The translations under genes were made by a program, and so were the position numbers. From Mercurialis annua (lineage: Eukaryota > Streptophyta > Magnoliopsida > Malpighiales > Euphorbiaceae), in assembly GCF_937616625.2 (NCBI RefSeq), contig NC_065570.1, forward strand, positions 16,812,001 through 16,876,000: DNA of 64,000 nucleotides. The letters run 5' to 3'. Positions 35,821 through 48,100 of this stretch are shown piece after piece (within the stretch, counting starts at the first letter, position 1; the number at the start of each line of letters is the position of its first letter). The notes beneath the pieces were generated by a model. That model was not told the origin of the DNA. It did no database searches and worked only from the letters and a program-made list of their open reading frames with translations.

Positions 35821-36913
35821 TGTGTTAATCCTTTGAATTCAGTTTTTGTCTATAAACGGCATCTTCATAATTTGAGCTGCTCTTGCTCGTTTTTAGATCG
35901 AAATTGATTCTGTTTGATCTCAGACGTTCTAGACTCACGTACCTACGTTTCTCAATCTCGTTTTCGTAAAACGGTACGTAATCGACCTCGTTTCAATCGC
36001 CGTACGGTTTACCGTTTAAGCTTTGTATAATCTGTTCTTGATTAAAATTGTTGCTGCCGAATACATTCCTTCTTCTTGGCTTGAGTTTAGTTATAATTCA
36101 TGTTTGTGATTCATAACTAAGTTATTTGGGTTGTGTTGTTTACGGTTTGATTCATTGTTATTTCCTGGCGTATTGTTTAAGTCGTTTTGAAATTGATTTG
36201 TGCCTTCAGTTCATGCATTGTTCTAGGGTCATGTTGTATATTGGTTAAGTGATTAGTGTTGATTGTTTATAATTGAGGTTGTTGTGTTAGCTTTATATCT
36301 TGGATGAGTTAAGGATTAAGAAACATTACAATAGCTAAGAAAATGGTGTTTTTGTCAAAGTGTCATGGTTGGCAGGGATGACTCTGTTTCAAATCAAAAG
36401 AGATGGTCAAATTGCCGTTTTAGTCATTGAATTGTTTTGGTTAAAATCAAAAAGAATCCTTCAAGCTTAGATTAGCTATATTAAACAAATTGACACTAAC
36501 TCTTGATTTTTTTTATTAACATAAATTGAAAAAGATAGTCATTTTTAAATTAAGCTAATATAATTACTCGGTTATTTATATTTTATTTCGATTATCAATT
36601 TGATATGAAATTGGCTAAATTACAATTTAGCATCTGAACGTTTTTATAACTTATTTAAGTAAGTTTTTGGTAAATAACTTTATATTTATTTTAATTATAA
36701 ACAAAAGTAATTAATTTTGATTTCGAATATCAAATTGGCTAAAGTACGCTTTAGTCCCTAAATTGGCTAAAGTACAGTTTAGCCCCTAAACTTTTATAAA
36801 CTTAAAATGGCTAAGTTTTGGTTGTAACTTGGGTTACTTGAAATTGAAGTTATTGAGTTCTACTTTTAAAATGGATTATTATAAATATAAACTCGGTCTA
36901 AATATAAATATGA

Positions 36914-37370
36914 ACGTTTAAAACGGTATGAAACAAATCCAAATATTTAAAACGTTACGAAACAAATCCTAACGTTTCCCCTTTTTAGGGATTTAAGCCA
37001 AACGTTTAAAACGTTACGAATCAAATCCTAAGTAATCATAATGATTCACTATTTTAGCGACTTAAGAAAAACGTTTAAAACGTTACAAAACAAATCCAAA
37101 TGTTTCACCTTTTTTTAGGGTTAGGCCAAATGTTTAAAACGTTATGAAACAAATTCAAACATTTCACGTTTATAGTGATTTAAGCCAAACTTTTAAAATG
37201 TTACGGAACATATCCAAACGTTTAAAAATTTACGTAAAAAATCCTAAACTTTCACCTTTTTTAGTGATTTAATCCAAACGTTTACAATCGTTGCGAAACA
37301 AATCCAAATGTTTCACCTTTTTTATCTATTTAAGCCAAACATTTAAAATGTTATGAAACCATTCCAAACT
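36914..37370. repeat. Satellite array, short block 4
   Basis: About 457 bp of A/B satellite between two retroelement fragments. It includes the GATTCACTATTTTAGCGACT variant (about 37045) and a TTTATCTATTTAAGCC variant near its right end. Confidence 0.92.
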
Positions 37371-37609
37371 CGTGTCAAAACATAATTCAAATCAAAAATA
37401 GTTTTCTCAACAAAACCATGAAACAACTGTGTGATCAAACAACGTGTAGCCACAAAACATGCTTAAAGATTTAACATGAAAATCCTTTAAAGCAACACCA
37501 GGCCAACGCCTGACGTATCATAGTACGTGCAAACCTATTTAACACCCAACAACATAGCAAAAACCAAACTTTACTCACCGACAAGGTGAAGGGAATCCAA
37601 TTGTAATCA

Positions 37610-37800
37610 AAATCATCCAAGGTGTAAAAGCCAACAACTAATCACCCAGGGTAAACATCATGTAAGGCACAACAGCCAATAAAGCATCATCGAAGTAAAC
37701 ACCATATAAGGTACAACAGCCAACAAAAAAAAAAAAAAAAAATCACCCAAGGTATATCTCATATATGGCACAACAGCCAACAAATCACCCATTGTATAAG
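37610..37800. repeat. Degenerate minisatellite in internal leader
   Basis: Three to four imperfect copies of a 50-60-bp unit containing AATCACCCAAGGTATA and GGCACAACAGCCAACAA lie just inside the PBS side of the element. One unit carries an A-run at about 37724-37742. No coding is visible. Confidence 0.7.
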
Positions 37801-38021
37801 CAATAAACATTCCAAAGTAAAGCATTAGTAACACATAAGACCGACACTCAACATTCCTATAGATGAAGGTAGAAAGTTTTTGAAAACAAAAGATGACGTT
37901 TCAAAAGACAAGACTTGAATCCTAATTCCGCAGTAGATCCTAAGACACAACAACAACACTTAACATGCCTTAAAGCGATAAACACATAACATGTAAAATT
38001 TGGCCTTAGTTCGAAACTAAA

Positions 38022-38033
38022 GCTCTGATACCA
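38022..38033 (-). other. Primer binding site (minus strand)
   Basis: The plus strand reads GCTCTGATACCA, i.e. TGGTATCAGAGC on the minus strand, four bases from the LTR end at 38038. It matches the PBS at 6086-6097. Confidence 0.93.
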
Positions 38034-38617
38034 ACTTTGTCACGACCCAATTTCATGGATCGCGACCGGCGCTAGGGTATGGGTATGGTCGTACCAAAAC
38101 CCGTAGCAAGCCTTGCGGATAACCTTAAATACAAATTAAACCTGCAAGAAAACCACTGCTCGGGGGCAACCGAGACTCCAACCTAAGTCTAGCAGTTTAT
38201 ATAATACTTATATAATAACTTAAATGTCTGAAATGCTCGGCTAGAATCCGAGACTTAAAGCAAGCCTTATATAAATCAAATTCAATGTATAACATGCCAA
38301 CACCGATAATAAATAGTCGGACCACTCCGACAAATCAAAGTATAAGATAATCACAAACGACATACTAGTTCTACTGCGGTCTAAGAATATAAAACAGTTG
38401 ACTAGCTTATTAAACAAAAGAACCTCCAAAGGAATCAAGAAATCGGAGATCGACCAACTCTCTCAAATCATTAGCCTGGAAAAATTGGGAAAACAACGGG
38501 GTCAGATATACTGAGATGAGTTCATAATGCTATTTACATTTATTAAGTTTAAAACCCTTAAAACAAATCCTTTTATACTAATATATATTCGATTATGGAA
38601 AAACAGTATTGAAATGA

Positions 38618-38712
38618 AATCCCAAAGTATTTAACCCAAAGTAGATGGGAACAAATCCTCATCGATTCCCAAAGTAGGCCAGACATTAGTCAGCCAATCC
38701 CAAAGTACTTAC
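38618..38712. repeat. Triplicated AATCCCAAAGTA motif
   Basis: ATCCCAAAGTA or ATTCCCAAAGTA occurs at about 38618, 38669 and 38697, with a partial copy near 38635. It sits on the sense-downstream side of the hairpin, where other LTRs have three GTCCCGAGAGCTGAGC or three GATACGTCTC copies. Confidence 0.75.
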
Positions 38713-38725
38713 CGGTGCACACAGT

Positions 38726-38745
38726 CTCGATACAAGCCTATCGAG
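38726..38745 (-). other. LTR hairpin, compensated version
   Basis: On the minus strand CTCGATAGGCTTGTATCGAG gives a perfect 7-bp stem (CTCGATA/TATCGAG) with a six-base loop. Compared with CCTAATG/CATTAGG, stem pairs 2, 3, 4 and 7 changed on both sides. Confidence 0.8.
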
Positions 38746-40571
38746 TAGCTCGTTTCAATCCAGATCCATAATCCTTAAAACAGTTCACAAACATTTGATA
38801 TACGAAAATAACATTGCGGTACTTAATAAAGCGGTAAATAACACTACAAACTCACTGCTTGCTTATCCACGTGAATCTTGACAAACAGCTAACCCTGCGT
38901 AGACTCCAAAGCACGAGCAGTCGACGGGTCTAAAACATTATACGAGTTAAAATTCGAACAAGCCCTAACTCTAAGAATACTAGACACCACATAGGACTAG
39001 CATCTCGAACACAACCAAAGAATCAACCAAGGTGACCAAGTACAACCAATGTATATCCAAGGTATTCCATTCAAACCAAATAACAAAGTTAGGCAAATTA
39101 AGCTTAGGTGAGTTCTTATCTTTAAAATAAAACCAAAGTCCTTTCATAGCTTAAATACTTTATTTAAAATCAAAAGATTTCCCAAAGTAGTGTGTTAGCC
39201 TTAACTGCAGTATAGCTCAACATCACATGTCGGGAGACCACGTCTAAGCCGACCCATCCATAAACCAAAGTGAAAACCAAAGTCTTAAATCAAATCTTAA
39301 ATGAAACCAAAGTTATTTTAATAAGAACTCATAACCTAACTTAATAATGCCAAAACATAATTTAGCCAAACAAGCTTGCCAACACTTGGCAAGTAACACC
39401 CAAGGTACATACACTTAAATATATCACTTAAATAGACTCGATTAGATTCAACACCTTTCAAGTTCATCTTGAACCTAAAATAGGTTGACCGAACGCAAAA
39501 TAACCATTTAACACCTTACATGCCTTATATCTCATTAAACCCATTGATAAACCACAACTTAAGATAAGCTAACGTTTGTAACGAGATTAAATCATTATTT
39601 TAAAACACTTTCCAGCCCTTAGTAGCTTGGTTACAATCACCCTAAGTGAGCAAAATACAAGCCACAACGTTTGCTAAGCCTTTAATTCAATAACACCCAA
39701 GTAACATCTCAAATGCTTTAAACTAACCTTTGCAAATAATTTCTAGCAAGGTTAACAATTCAAAACAGCGAATTAAACCTTTGTAAAACCTTAATTCACC
39801 TACGATTAAGCCTTAGTCAAATTATCACAAATCCCCCAATGTATTAGTTGCTAGTTATTAACCTATTTACCCTTCAAAGGAGATTTCCAGCTTTTAGCTT
39901 AAAGTTCAAAACAGAATTTAATCCAACAATGTTAATCAATTGATAGTACGATGTCATAAGCACAATTCCTTTAACCCACCCAATGTATTGATTAACATCT
40001 ACAACCTATGATTTATTTACTCAAAGATTTCCAGATTTTAATAAAAGCTTAAAACAAGAATTTCAATTCAAAACATTACCCAAAGCATTAATCCTCCAAT
40101 TAACTTAAGCAAATCAATCCACCCAATGTATTAGTGACAAGAACAAGACAATAACCACACCAATTAACATTTACAGATTTTAGAATCAAGGCAAAACAAA
40201 AATGTAAGTCAAGCTACCCAAAGTATTTAATTAACACATCATCTAGCAATCTCCACAAACTATAACAAAGATTTAGAGTCACTAACCTTTTGGAATAGAT
40301 TAAGAACAACCAAGGGAAGAGAACCCATAATATATTTGATTAGAACAAGCCTACAATCAACCAAACGCCATAACTAATGAATCCAATTCAAAGAGACAAG
40401 GAAATCGATGAATTAAACAACAAAGGATAGGTCTAGAACACTTACTGAATGTCTAAATCACCAAGGAAAGGTAGGAAATCAGTTGGAATGAATTAGAATC
40501 GTGTTTAGGGTTTTAGGAAAAAGTGGGGGCTGATTAGGTTTCAGAAACGGGCTTTTATAAGCCTTCCCGCA

Positions 40572-40760
40572 GTGAACCGGTTAACTGGCCGGTTCTACTG
40601 GGCAGAACCGGTCAATGAACCGGCCAAGCACAAAGTGAGCCGGCCCTCTGGCCGGTTCTACTGGGCAGAACCGGTCAGAGAACCGGTTTGCCCTCTGCTC
40701 AGTAAAACTGAGCAAACCGGACCTCCAAACCGGTTCTACTCAGTAGGTCCGGTCCTAGGT
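40572..40760. repeat. U3 cassette of CCGGTT palindromes
   Basis: Repeated AACCGGTT, GGCCGGTTCTACTGGGCAGA and GAACCGGTC blocks give many overlapping inverted repeats. They occupy the U3 position filled by TCTCG palindromes in other copies. The open frame is a by-product of the repeat. Confidence 0.8.
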
Positions 40761-40972
40761 CCAGTCAAGGCCTTAAAACCGACTTAAAACATGTCCGAAC
40801 ACGTCCTGAAAGCTACGATACGATCCGCCAATCGCACACACAAGTGTGAACCAAACCGACACCAAAACACATGCACAAACCGAAGTCAAAACACGGCTAG
40901 TGTTCAACCTAAACCGAACATTATACGGTCAACCAACCTTCGAATCGAGTCAGAAAAACACGGGGTATTACA

Positions 40973-40986
40973 TTCTCCCCAACTTA
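40973..40986 (-). other. Polypurine tract (minus strand)
   Basis: The plus strand reads TTCTCCCCAACTTA next to the LTR start TGTAATACCCCG (minus). It matches the PPT at 10575-10584. The following CGTCCTCGATTTTAACACAA is the conserved internal 3' end. Confidence 0.88.
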
Positions 40987-43900
40987 AAAACAAAATCGTC
41001 CTCGATTTTAACACAACGAAAACAAGCACAAAGCACGATATACGCGCATAAAGCACCCCAAGTAAAACATATAACACAAATCCAAAGTACTAAACTAACA
41101 TCGAACATTCGAAGCAACGCTAAACTCAACGTACCTCAAGGAATGAAATATAACAATTCCACATAATGGACTCCGTCCCCTAAGTATTCTTTACTCCGTC
41201 CCCTAACTCAACGAAAAAATCCAAAAGTTTCAACTTTATAGCGATTTAAGCCAAACGTTTAAAACGTTACAAAACCAATCAAAAACGTTTAAAATGTTAC
41301 GAAAGAAATCCTAACGTTTCACCCTTTTAGCGATTTAAGCCAAACGTTTAAAACAATATGAAACAAATCCAAATGGTTAAAACGTTACGTAACAAATCCT
41401 AATCTTTCCCCTTTTAGCGATTTAAGCCAAACGTTTAAAATGTATGAAACCAGTCCAAACATTTAAAACGTTACGAAATAAATCCAAATGTTTCACCTTT
41501 TTAGCGATTCAGGTCAAATGTTTACAAACGTTACGAAACAAATTCAAACGTTTCACCTTTTTAGCGATTTAAAACAAACGTTTAAAAAGTTACGAAACCA
41601 ATCCAAACGTTTAAAACATTACAAAACAAATCCATTCGTTTCACCTTTTTAACAATTTAAGGCAAACATTTAAAACGTTACAAAACAAATCCAAATGTTT
41701 AAAACGTTACGTAACAAATACTAATGTTTAAAAAGTTACTTTTTAAACATTAGGAAATAAATCCAAATGTTTCAGCTTTTTAGTAATTTTAGCCCAATGT
41801 TTAAAATGTACGAAACCAATCCAAACATTTAAAACGTTACAAAACAAATCCAAATGTTTCACCTTTTTAGCTATTTAGGTCAAATGTTTGCAAACGTTAC
41901 AAAACAAATTCAAACGTTTCACCTTTTTAGCGATTTAAACCAAACGTTTAAAACGTTACAAAACCAATCCAAACGTTTAAAACATTACAAAACAAATCCT
42001 ATCATTTCACCTTTTTAACGATTTAAGCCAAACATTTAAAACGTTACGAAACAAATCCAAATGTTTAAAACGTTACGTATCAAATCCTAACGTTCCACCT
42101 TTTTAGCGATTTGAGCCAAACACTTAATAGGGTTCGAAACAATTCCTAACATTTAAAACGTTACGAAACAAATCCAAACGTTTCACCTTTTTAGAGGTTT
42201 AAGCTAAATGTTTACAAACATTACGAAAAAAACCTAAACGTTTCACTTTTTTAGCGATTTAAGCCAAACGTTTAAAATGTTAAAAAATCAATCCAAATGT
42301 TTAAAACGTTACGAAACAAATCGTAACGTTTCACATTTTTTACTATTTCAGCCAAATCTTTAAAATGTTACGAAACAAATCCTAACGTTTCCCCTTTTTA
42401 GGGATTTAAACCAAACGTTTAAAATGTTACGAAACAAATCCTAAAGATTCACTGTTTTAGCGATTTAAGAAAAACGTTTAAAACATTACGAAACAAATCC
42501 AAACGTTTCCCCTTTTTAATGGTTGAAGCCGAACGTTTACAAACATTACAAAACAAATCCAAATGTTCAACTTTTTAACGATTTAAGCCAAACATTTAAA
42601 ACATTACGAAACAATCCAAACGATTAAAATGTTAAGAAACAAATCCTAAAATTTCACCTTTTTAGCGATTTAAGCTAAACGTTTAAAACGTTACGAAACA
42701 GATCCTAACGTTTCACCTTTTTAGCGAATTAAGCCAAACGTTTCAAACGTTACGAAACAAATTCAAATGTTTCCCCTTTTTAGAGAATTAAGCCAAATGT
42801 TTACAAACGTTATGAAATAAATCCAAACGTTGAACTTTTTTAGCGATTTAAGCCAAATGTTTAAATCGTTACGAAACCAAACCAAACATTTAAAATGTTA
42901 CGAAACAAATCATAATCTTTCCCCATTTTAGCAAATTAAGCCAAACATTTAGAACATTTCGAAACAAATCCAAACGTTTAAAACGTTACGAAGCAAATCT
43001 AAACGTTTCACCTTTTTAGAAATTTAAGCTAAACGTTTTAAACATTAGGAAACAAATCCAAACGTTTCTCCTTTTTAGCGATTGAAGAATTTTTTTTAAA
43101 ATGTTACGAAACAAGTCTAAACTTTTAAAACATTACAAACAAATACTAAAGCTTCACCTTTTTAGTGATTTGAGCCAAACGTTTAAAACGTTACGAAACA
43201 AATCCTAAAGTTTCACCTCTATAAAGATTTAAGACAGATGTTTAAAACGTTACGAAACAAATCCAAACGCTTAGAACGTTATGTAACAAATCCTACCGTT
43301 TCACTTTTTTAGCAATTTGAGATAAAATTTTAAAACGTTACGAAACAAATCCTAACGTTTCACATATTTAGCGATATAAGCCAAACGTTTAAAACATTAC
43401 AAAACAAATCCAAACGTTTAAAATGTTACGAAACAAATCCAAATGTTTCAGATTTTTAGCAATTTATGCCAAACGTTTAATACGTTACGAAACCAATCCA
43501 AATGTTTAAAACGTTACGAAATAAATCCAAACGTTTCAGCTATTTAGCGATTTAAGCCAAACATTTAAAAACGATACAAAATAAATCAAAATGTTTCGCC
43601 TTTTTAGCGATTTAAGCCTAACGTTTAAAACGTTACGAAACCAATCTAGACGTTTAAGACGTTATGAAACAAATCCTAATGTTTCACCTTTTTGGAGATA
43701 TAACCCAAACGTTTAAAATGTTACGAAACAAATCCAAATGTTTTAAACGTTACGTAACAAATCCTAACGTTTCACCTTTTTAGCGAATTAAGCGAAACGT
43801 TTAAAACGTTTCAAAACAGATCCAAACGCTTAAAACATTACGAAACAAATCCTAAACTTTCATCTTTTTTAGTGATTAAGCCAAACGTTTACAAACGTTA

Positions 43901-44924
43901 CGAAACAAATACAAACGTTTAAAATGTTATGAAACAATTCCAAATGTTTAACTTTTTTTAGAAATTTAAGCCTAACGCTTAAAACTTTACGAAACCAATC
44001 CAAACGTTTAAAACGTTACGAACAAATCCAAACGTTTCACCTTTTTAGCGATTTAAGACAAGCTTTTATAAAAGTTACGAAACAAATCCAAAAGTGTCAC
44101 CTTTATATCGATTTAAGCCAAACGTTACAAAACCAATCCAAACGTTTAAAATGTTACGAAAGAAATCCTAACGTTTGACCCTTTTAACGATTTAAGCCAA
44201 ACGTTTAAAACATTACAAAACAAATCCAAATGGTTAAAACGTTACATAACAAATCCTTTTAGCGATTTAAGCCAAACGTTTAAAATGTTACGAAACCAAT
44301 CCAAACATTTATGCGAAACAAATACAAACGATTCTACTTTTTGGAGGTTTAAGCCAAACAACTACAAACATTAGGAATTTAATCCAAACGTTTCACTTTT
44401 TTAGCGATTTAAGCCAAACGTTTAAAACGTTACAAAACCATTCCAAACGTTTAAAATGTTACGAAACAAACCGTATCATTTTACCTTTTTAGCGATTTAA
44501 GCCAAACGTTTAAAACGTTACGAAACAAATCCTAATGTTTCACCTTTTTAGCGATTTAAGCCAAATGTTGAAAACCTTACGAAAGAAATCTTAACGTTTC
44601 ACCTTTTTTGAGGTTTAAGCCACACGTTTACAAACATTATGAAATAAATCCAAACGTTTCACCTTTTTAGTAATTTTAGCCCAACGTTTAAAATGTACGA
44701 AACCAATCTAAACATTTAAAACATTACGAAACAAATCCAAATGTTTCACCTTTTTAGCGAGTTTGGTCAAATGTTTACAAACGTTAAGAACCAAATTCAA
44801 ACATTTCACCTTTTTAGCGATTTAAGCCAAACGTTTAAAACGTTACGAAACCAATCCAAATGTTTCACCTTTTTAACGATTTAAGCCAAACGTTTAAAAC
44901 GTTACGAAACAAATCCAAATGTTT

Positions 44925-45100
44925 AAAACATTACGTAACAAATCCTAACGTTCCACCTTTTTAGCGATTTGAGCCAAACATTTAACACGGTTCGAAACAA
45001 TTCCAAACGTTTAAAACATTACGTAACAAATCCTAACGTTCCACCTTTTTAGCGATTTGAGCCAAACATTTAACACGGTTCGAAACAATTCCAAACGTTT
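44925..45100. repeat. Perfect tandem duplication of an 88-bp satellite unit
   Basis: 44925-45012 and 45013-45100 are identical by eye and end in CACGGTTCGAAACAATTCC plus CAAACGTTT. The unit length equals A+B+B. The colinear block at about 58.33-58.43 kb has a single copy. This points to a recent unequal exchange or replication slip. Confidence 0.88.
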
Positions 45101-48100
45101 AAAACATTACGAAACAAATCCAAATGTTTCACCTTTTTATATGCTTAAGCCAAACGTATACAAACATTACGAAACAAACCTAAACGGTTCACTTTTTTAG
45201 CGATTTAAGCCAAACGTTTAAACCGTTAAAAAGCCAATCCAAATGTTTAAGACGTTACGAAACAAATCCTTACGTTCCACATTTTTTGCGATTTAAGCCA
45301 AACGTTTAAAACGTTACGAAACAAATCCTAACGTTTCCCCTTTTTAGTTATTTAAGCCAAACGTTTAATACGTTACGAAACAAATCCTAGAGATTCACTG
45401 TTTTAGCGAGTTAAGAAAAACATATAAAACGTTATGAAACAAATCCAAACGTTTACTCTTTTTGAAGGTTTAAGCCAAACGTTTACAAACATTACAAAAC
45501 AAATCCAAATGTTTCAACTTTTTAGCGATTTATGCCAAATGTTTAAAACATTACGAAACAATCCAAACGATTAAAACGTTACGAAACAAATCCTAACCTT
45601 TCACCTTTTTAGCGATTTAACCCAAACGTTTAAAACGTTAGGAAACAGATCCTAACGTTTCACCTTTTAAGCGAATTAAGCCAAACGTTTAAAACGTTAC
45701 AAAAAAAATTCAAACGTTTCACATTTTTAGAGAATTAAGCCAAATGTTTACAAACGTTATGAAACAAATCCAAACGTTGAACTTTTTTATCGATTTAAGC
45801 CAAACGTTTAAATCGTTACGAAACCAAACCAAACATTTAAAATGTTACGAAACAAATCATAATCTTTCCCCATTTTAGCAAATTAAGCCAAACATTTAGA
45901 ACATTTCGAAACAAATCCAAATGTTTAAAACGTTACGAAGCAAATCCAAACGTTTCACCTTTTTAATAATTTAAGCTAAACGTTTTAAACATTAGGAAAC
46001 AAATCCAAACATTTCGCTTTTTTAGCAATTTAAGCAAAATTTTTAAAATGTTAAGAAACAAGTCTAAATGTTTAAAACATTACGAACAAATACTAAAGCT
46101 TCACCTTTTTAGTGATTTAAGCCAAACGTATAAAACGTTACGAAACAAATCCTAAAGTTTTACCTCTTTAAAGATTTAAGAGAGACGTTTAAAACGTTAC
46201 GAAACAAATCCAAACGCTTAGAACGTTACGTAACAAATCCTACCGTTTCACATTTTTAGCGATATAAGCCAACCGTTTAAAACATTACAAAACAAATCCA
46301 AACGTTTAAAATGTTACAAAACAAATCCAAATGTTTCAGATTTTTAGCAATTTAAGCCAGACGTTTAATACGTTACGAAACCAATCCAAATGTTTAAAAC
46401 GTTACGAAATAAATCCAAATGTTTCACCTTTTTAGCGATTTAAGCCGAACGTTTAAAAACGATACAAAATAAATCAAAATGTTTCTCCTTCTTTGCGATT
46501 TAAGCCAAACTTTTAAAACGTTACGAAACCAATCTAGACGTTTAAGACGTTATGAAACAAATCCTAACGTTTCACCTTTTTGGAGATATAAGCCAAATGT
46601 TTAAAATGTTATGAAACAAATCTAGACATTTCAGAAGTTATGAAACAATCCTAACGTTTCACCTTTTTGAAGATATAAGCCAAACGTTTAAAACGTTACG
46701 AAACCAATCTAGACGTTTAAGACGTTATGAAACAAATCCTAATGTTTCACCTTTTTAGCGGTTTAAGAGAAATGTTTAAAACGTTTCGAAACAAATCCAA
46801 ACGCTAAAAACATTACAAAACAAATCCTAAACTTTCACCTTTTTTAGTGATTTAAGCCAAACGTTTACAAACGTTACGAAAAAATCCAAACGTTTCAATT
46901 TTTTATCAGTTTAATCCAAACGTTTAAAATTTACGGAATCAATACAAACGTTTAAAACGTTACGAAACAAATCCAAACATTTTCACCTTTTTAGAAATTA
47001 AAGATAAACTTTTTAAACATTAGGAAACAAATCCAAACGTTTCACCTTTTTAGCGATTTAAACCAAACGCTTAAAATTGTACGAAACAAATCAAAAGGTT
47101 TAAAACGTTACGAAACAAATCCTAACGTTTCCCCTTTTTAGATATTTAACCCAAACGTTTAAAACGAAACAAAACAAATCCTAACGATTTACTATTTTAG
47201 CGATTTAAGCAAAACATTTAAAACGTTACGAAACAAATCCAGATGTTTCACCTTTTTTGAGGTTTAAGCCAAACGTTTACAAACATTACAAAAAACAAAT
47301 CCAAATGTTTCACCTTTTTAGCGATTTAAACCAAACATTTTAAACGTCTTGAAACAATCGAAACGTTTAAAACGTTACGAAACAAATCCTAACATTTCAC
47401 CTTTTTAGCGATTTATGCCAAACTATTAAAACGTTACGAAACAGATCCTAACGTTTCACCTTTCTAGCGATTTAAGCCAAACGTTTAAAACATTACGAAA
47501 CAAATCCAAACGTTTCTTCTTTTTAGCGATTTAAGCCAAATGTTTACAAACGTTATAAAACAAATCCAAACGTTTCCCCTTTTGAGCGATATAAGCCAAA
47601 CGTTTAAATCGTTACGAAATCAATCCAAAAGTTTAAAGCGATACAAAAAAATCATAACGTTTCCCATTTTAGCGAATTAAGCCAAACGTTTAGAACATTT
47701 TGAAGTAATTCGAAACGTTTAAAATGTTACGAAGCAAATCCAAACGTTTCACCTTTTTAGAAAAATAAGCTAAACATTTTAAGCATTAGGAAAATATCCA
47801 AACGTTTCACTTTTTTAGCAATTTAAGCCAAATGCTTAAAATGTTACAAAAGAAATTCAAACGTTAAAAACGTTACGAAACAAATACTAAAGTTTCACCT
47901 TTTTAGTGGATTAAGCCAAACTTTTAAAAAGTTACGAAACAAATCCTAACGTTTAACCTTTTTAATGATTTAAGCTAAACGTTGAAAACGTTACAAAACA
48001 AATCCAAACGTTTAAAACGTTACGTAATAAATCCTAAAGTTTCACCTTTTTAGCAATTTCAGCCAAAAGTTTAAGACGTTACGAAACAAATCATAACGTT

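Larger units (their letters stand above)
35356..36913 (+). mobile_element. 5' half of an LTR, truncated
   Basis: It begins TGTAATAACCAG at 35356 and has an inverted repeat (35474-35504), several TCTCG palindromes (35510-35630), a TATA-like box (35694-35702), AACCCTAGC, and the donor CCCCG/GTAAGTTG (GT at 35815-35816). Two tandem GGCTAAAGTACAGTTTAG-type units lie near 36738-36800. It stops in the middle of the LTR at AACTCGGTCTAAATATAAAT, where satellite resumes. Compared with 32280-32730, several hundred bp of satellite are also missing, so one deletion removed the LTR 3' half and adjacent satellite. Reverse frames at 35326-35548 lie over palindromes and are not genes. Confidence 0.88.
38038..40972 (-). 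repeat. LTR of a divergent subfamily
   Basis: 2,935 bp, ending TGTCACGACCCAATTTCATG (38038) and starting TGTAATACCCCG (40972). It shares the terminal block, CACGTG, hairpin position (38726-38745) and donor/acceptor positions with the other LTRs. It differs in two modules: the U3 has AACCGGTT-type palindromes (40572-40760), and the triplicated motif beside the hairpin is AATCCCAAAGTA. The donor-like site ATTCA/GTAAGTGTT is near 40440. The 71-codon frame at 40572 is a read-through of the palindromes, not a gene. Confidence 0.9.
37371..41214 (-). mobile_element. Internal-LTR-internal retrotransposon fragment
   Basis: On the minus strand the order is the internal 3' end with PPT (41214 down to 40973), a complete LTR (40972 down to 38038), then PBS and internal 5' end (38037 down to 37371). 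One LTR is therefore flanked by interior on both sides rather than by host DNA. This fits a piece of a tandem (LTR-int-LTR-int) element or a linearised one-LTR circle. Satellite flanks come from different higher-order positions, with no target duplication seen. No gag-pol coding is visible. Confidence 0.85.

Noticed and set aside
38022..38033. tRNA gene suspected from GCTCTGATACCA
   Set aside because: It is the primer binding site complement next to an LTR end; no cloverleaf sequence around it.
40572..40787. 71-codon frame with repeated GRFYWAEPV
   Set aside because: It is the CCGGTT palindrome cluster of an LTR U3 read as protein; overlapping frames at 40791-41166 run across the LTR/PPT junction.
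41150..41214. Repeat ACTCCGTCCCCTAA as possible element end
   Set aside because: Two short direct copies near the satellite junction, with no inverted partner or duplication. Treated as interior of the retroelement fragment.
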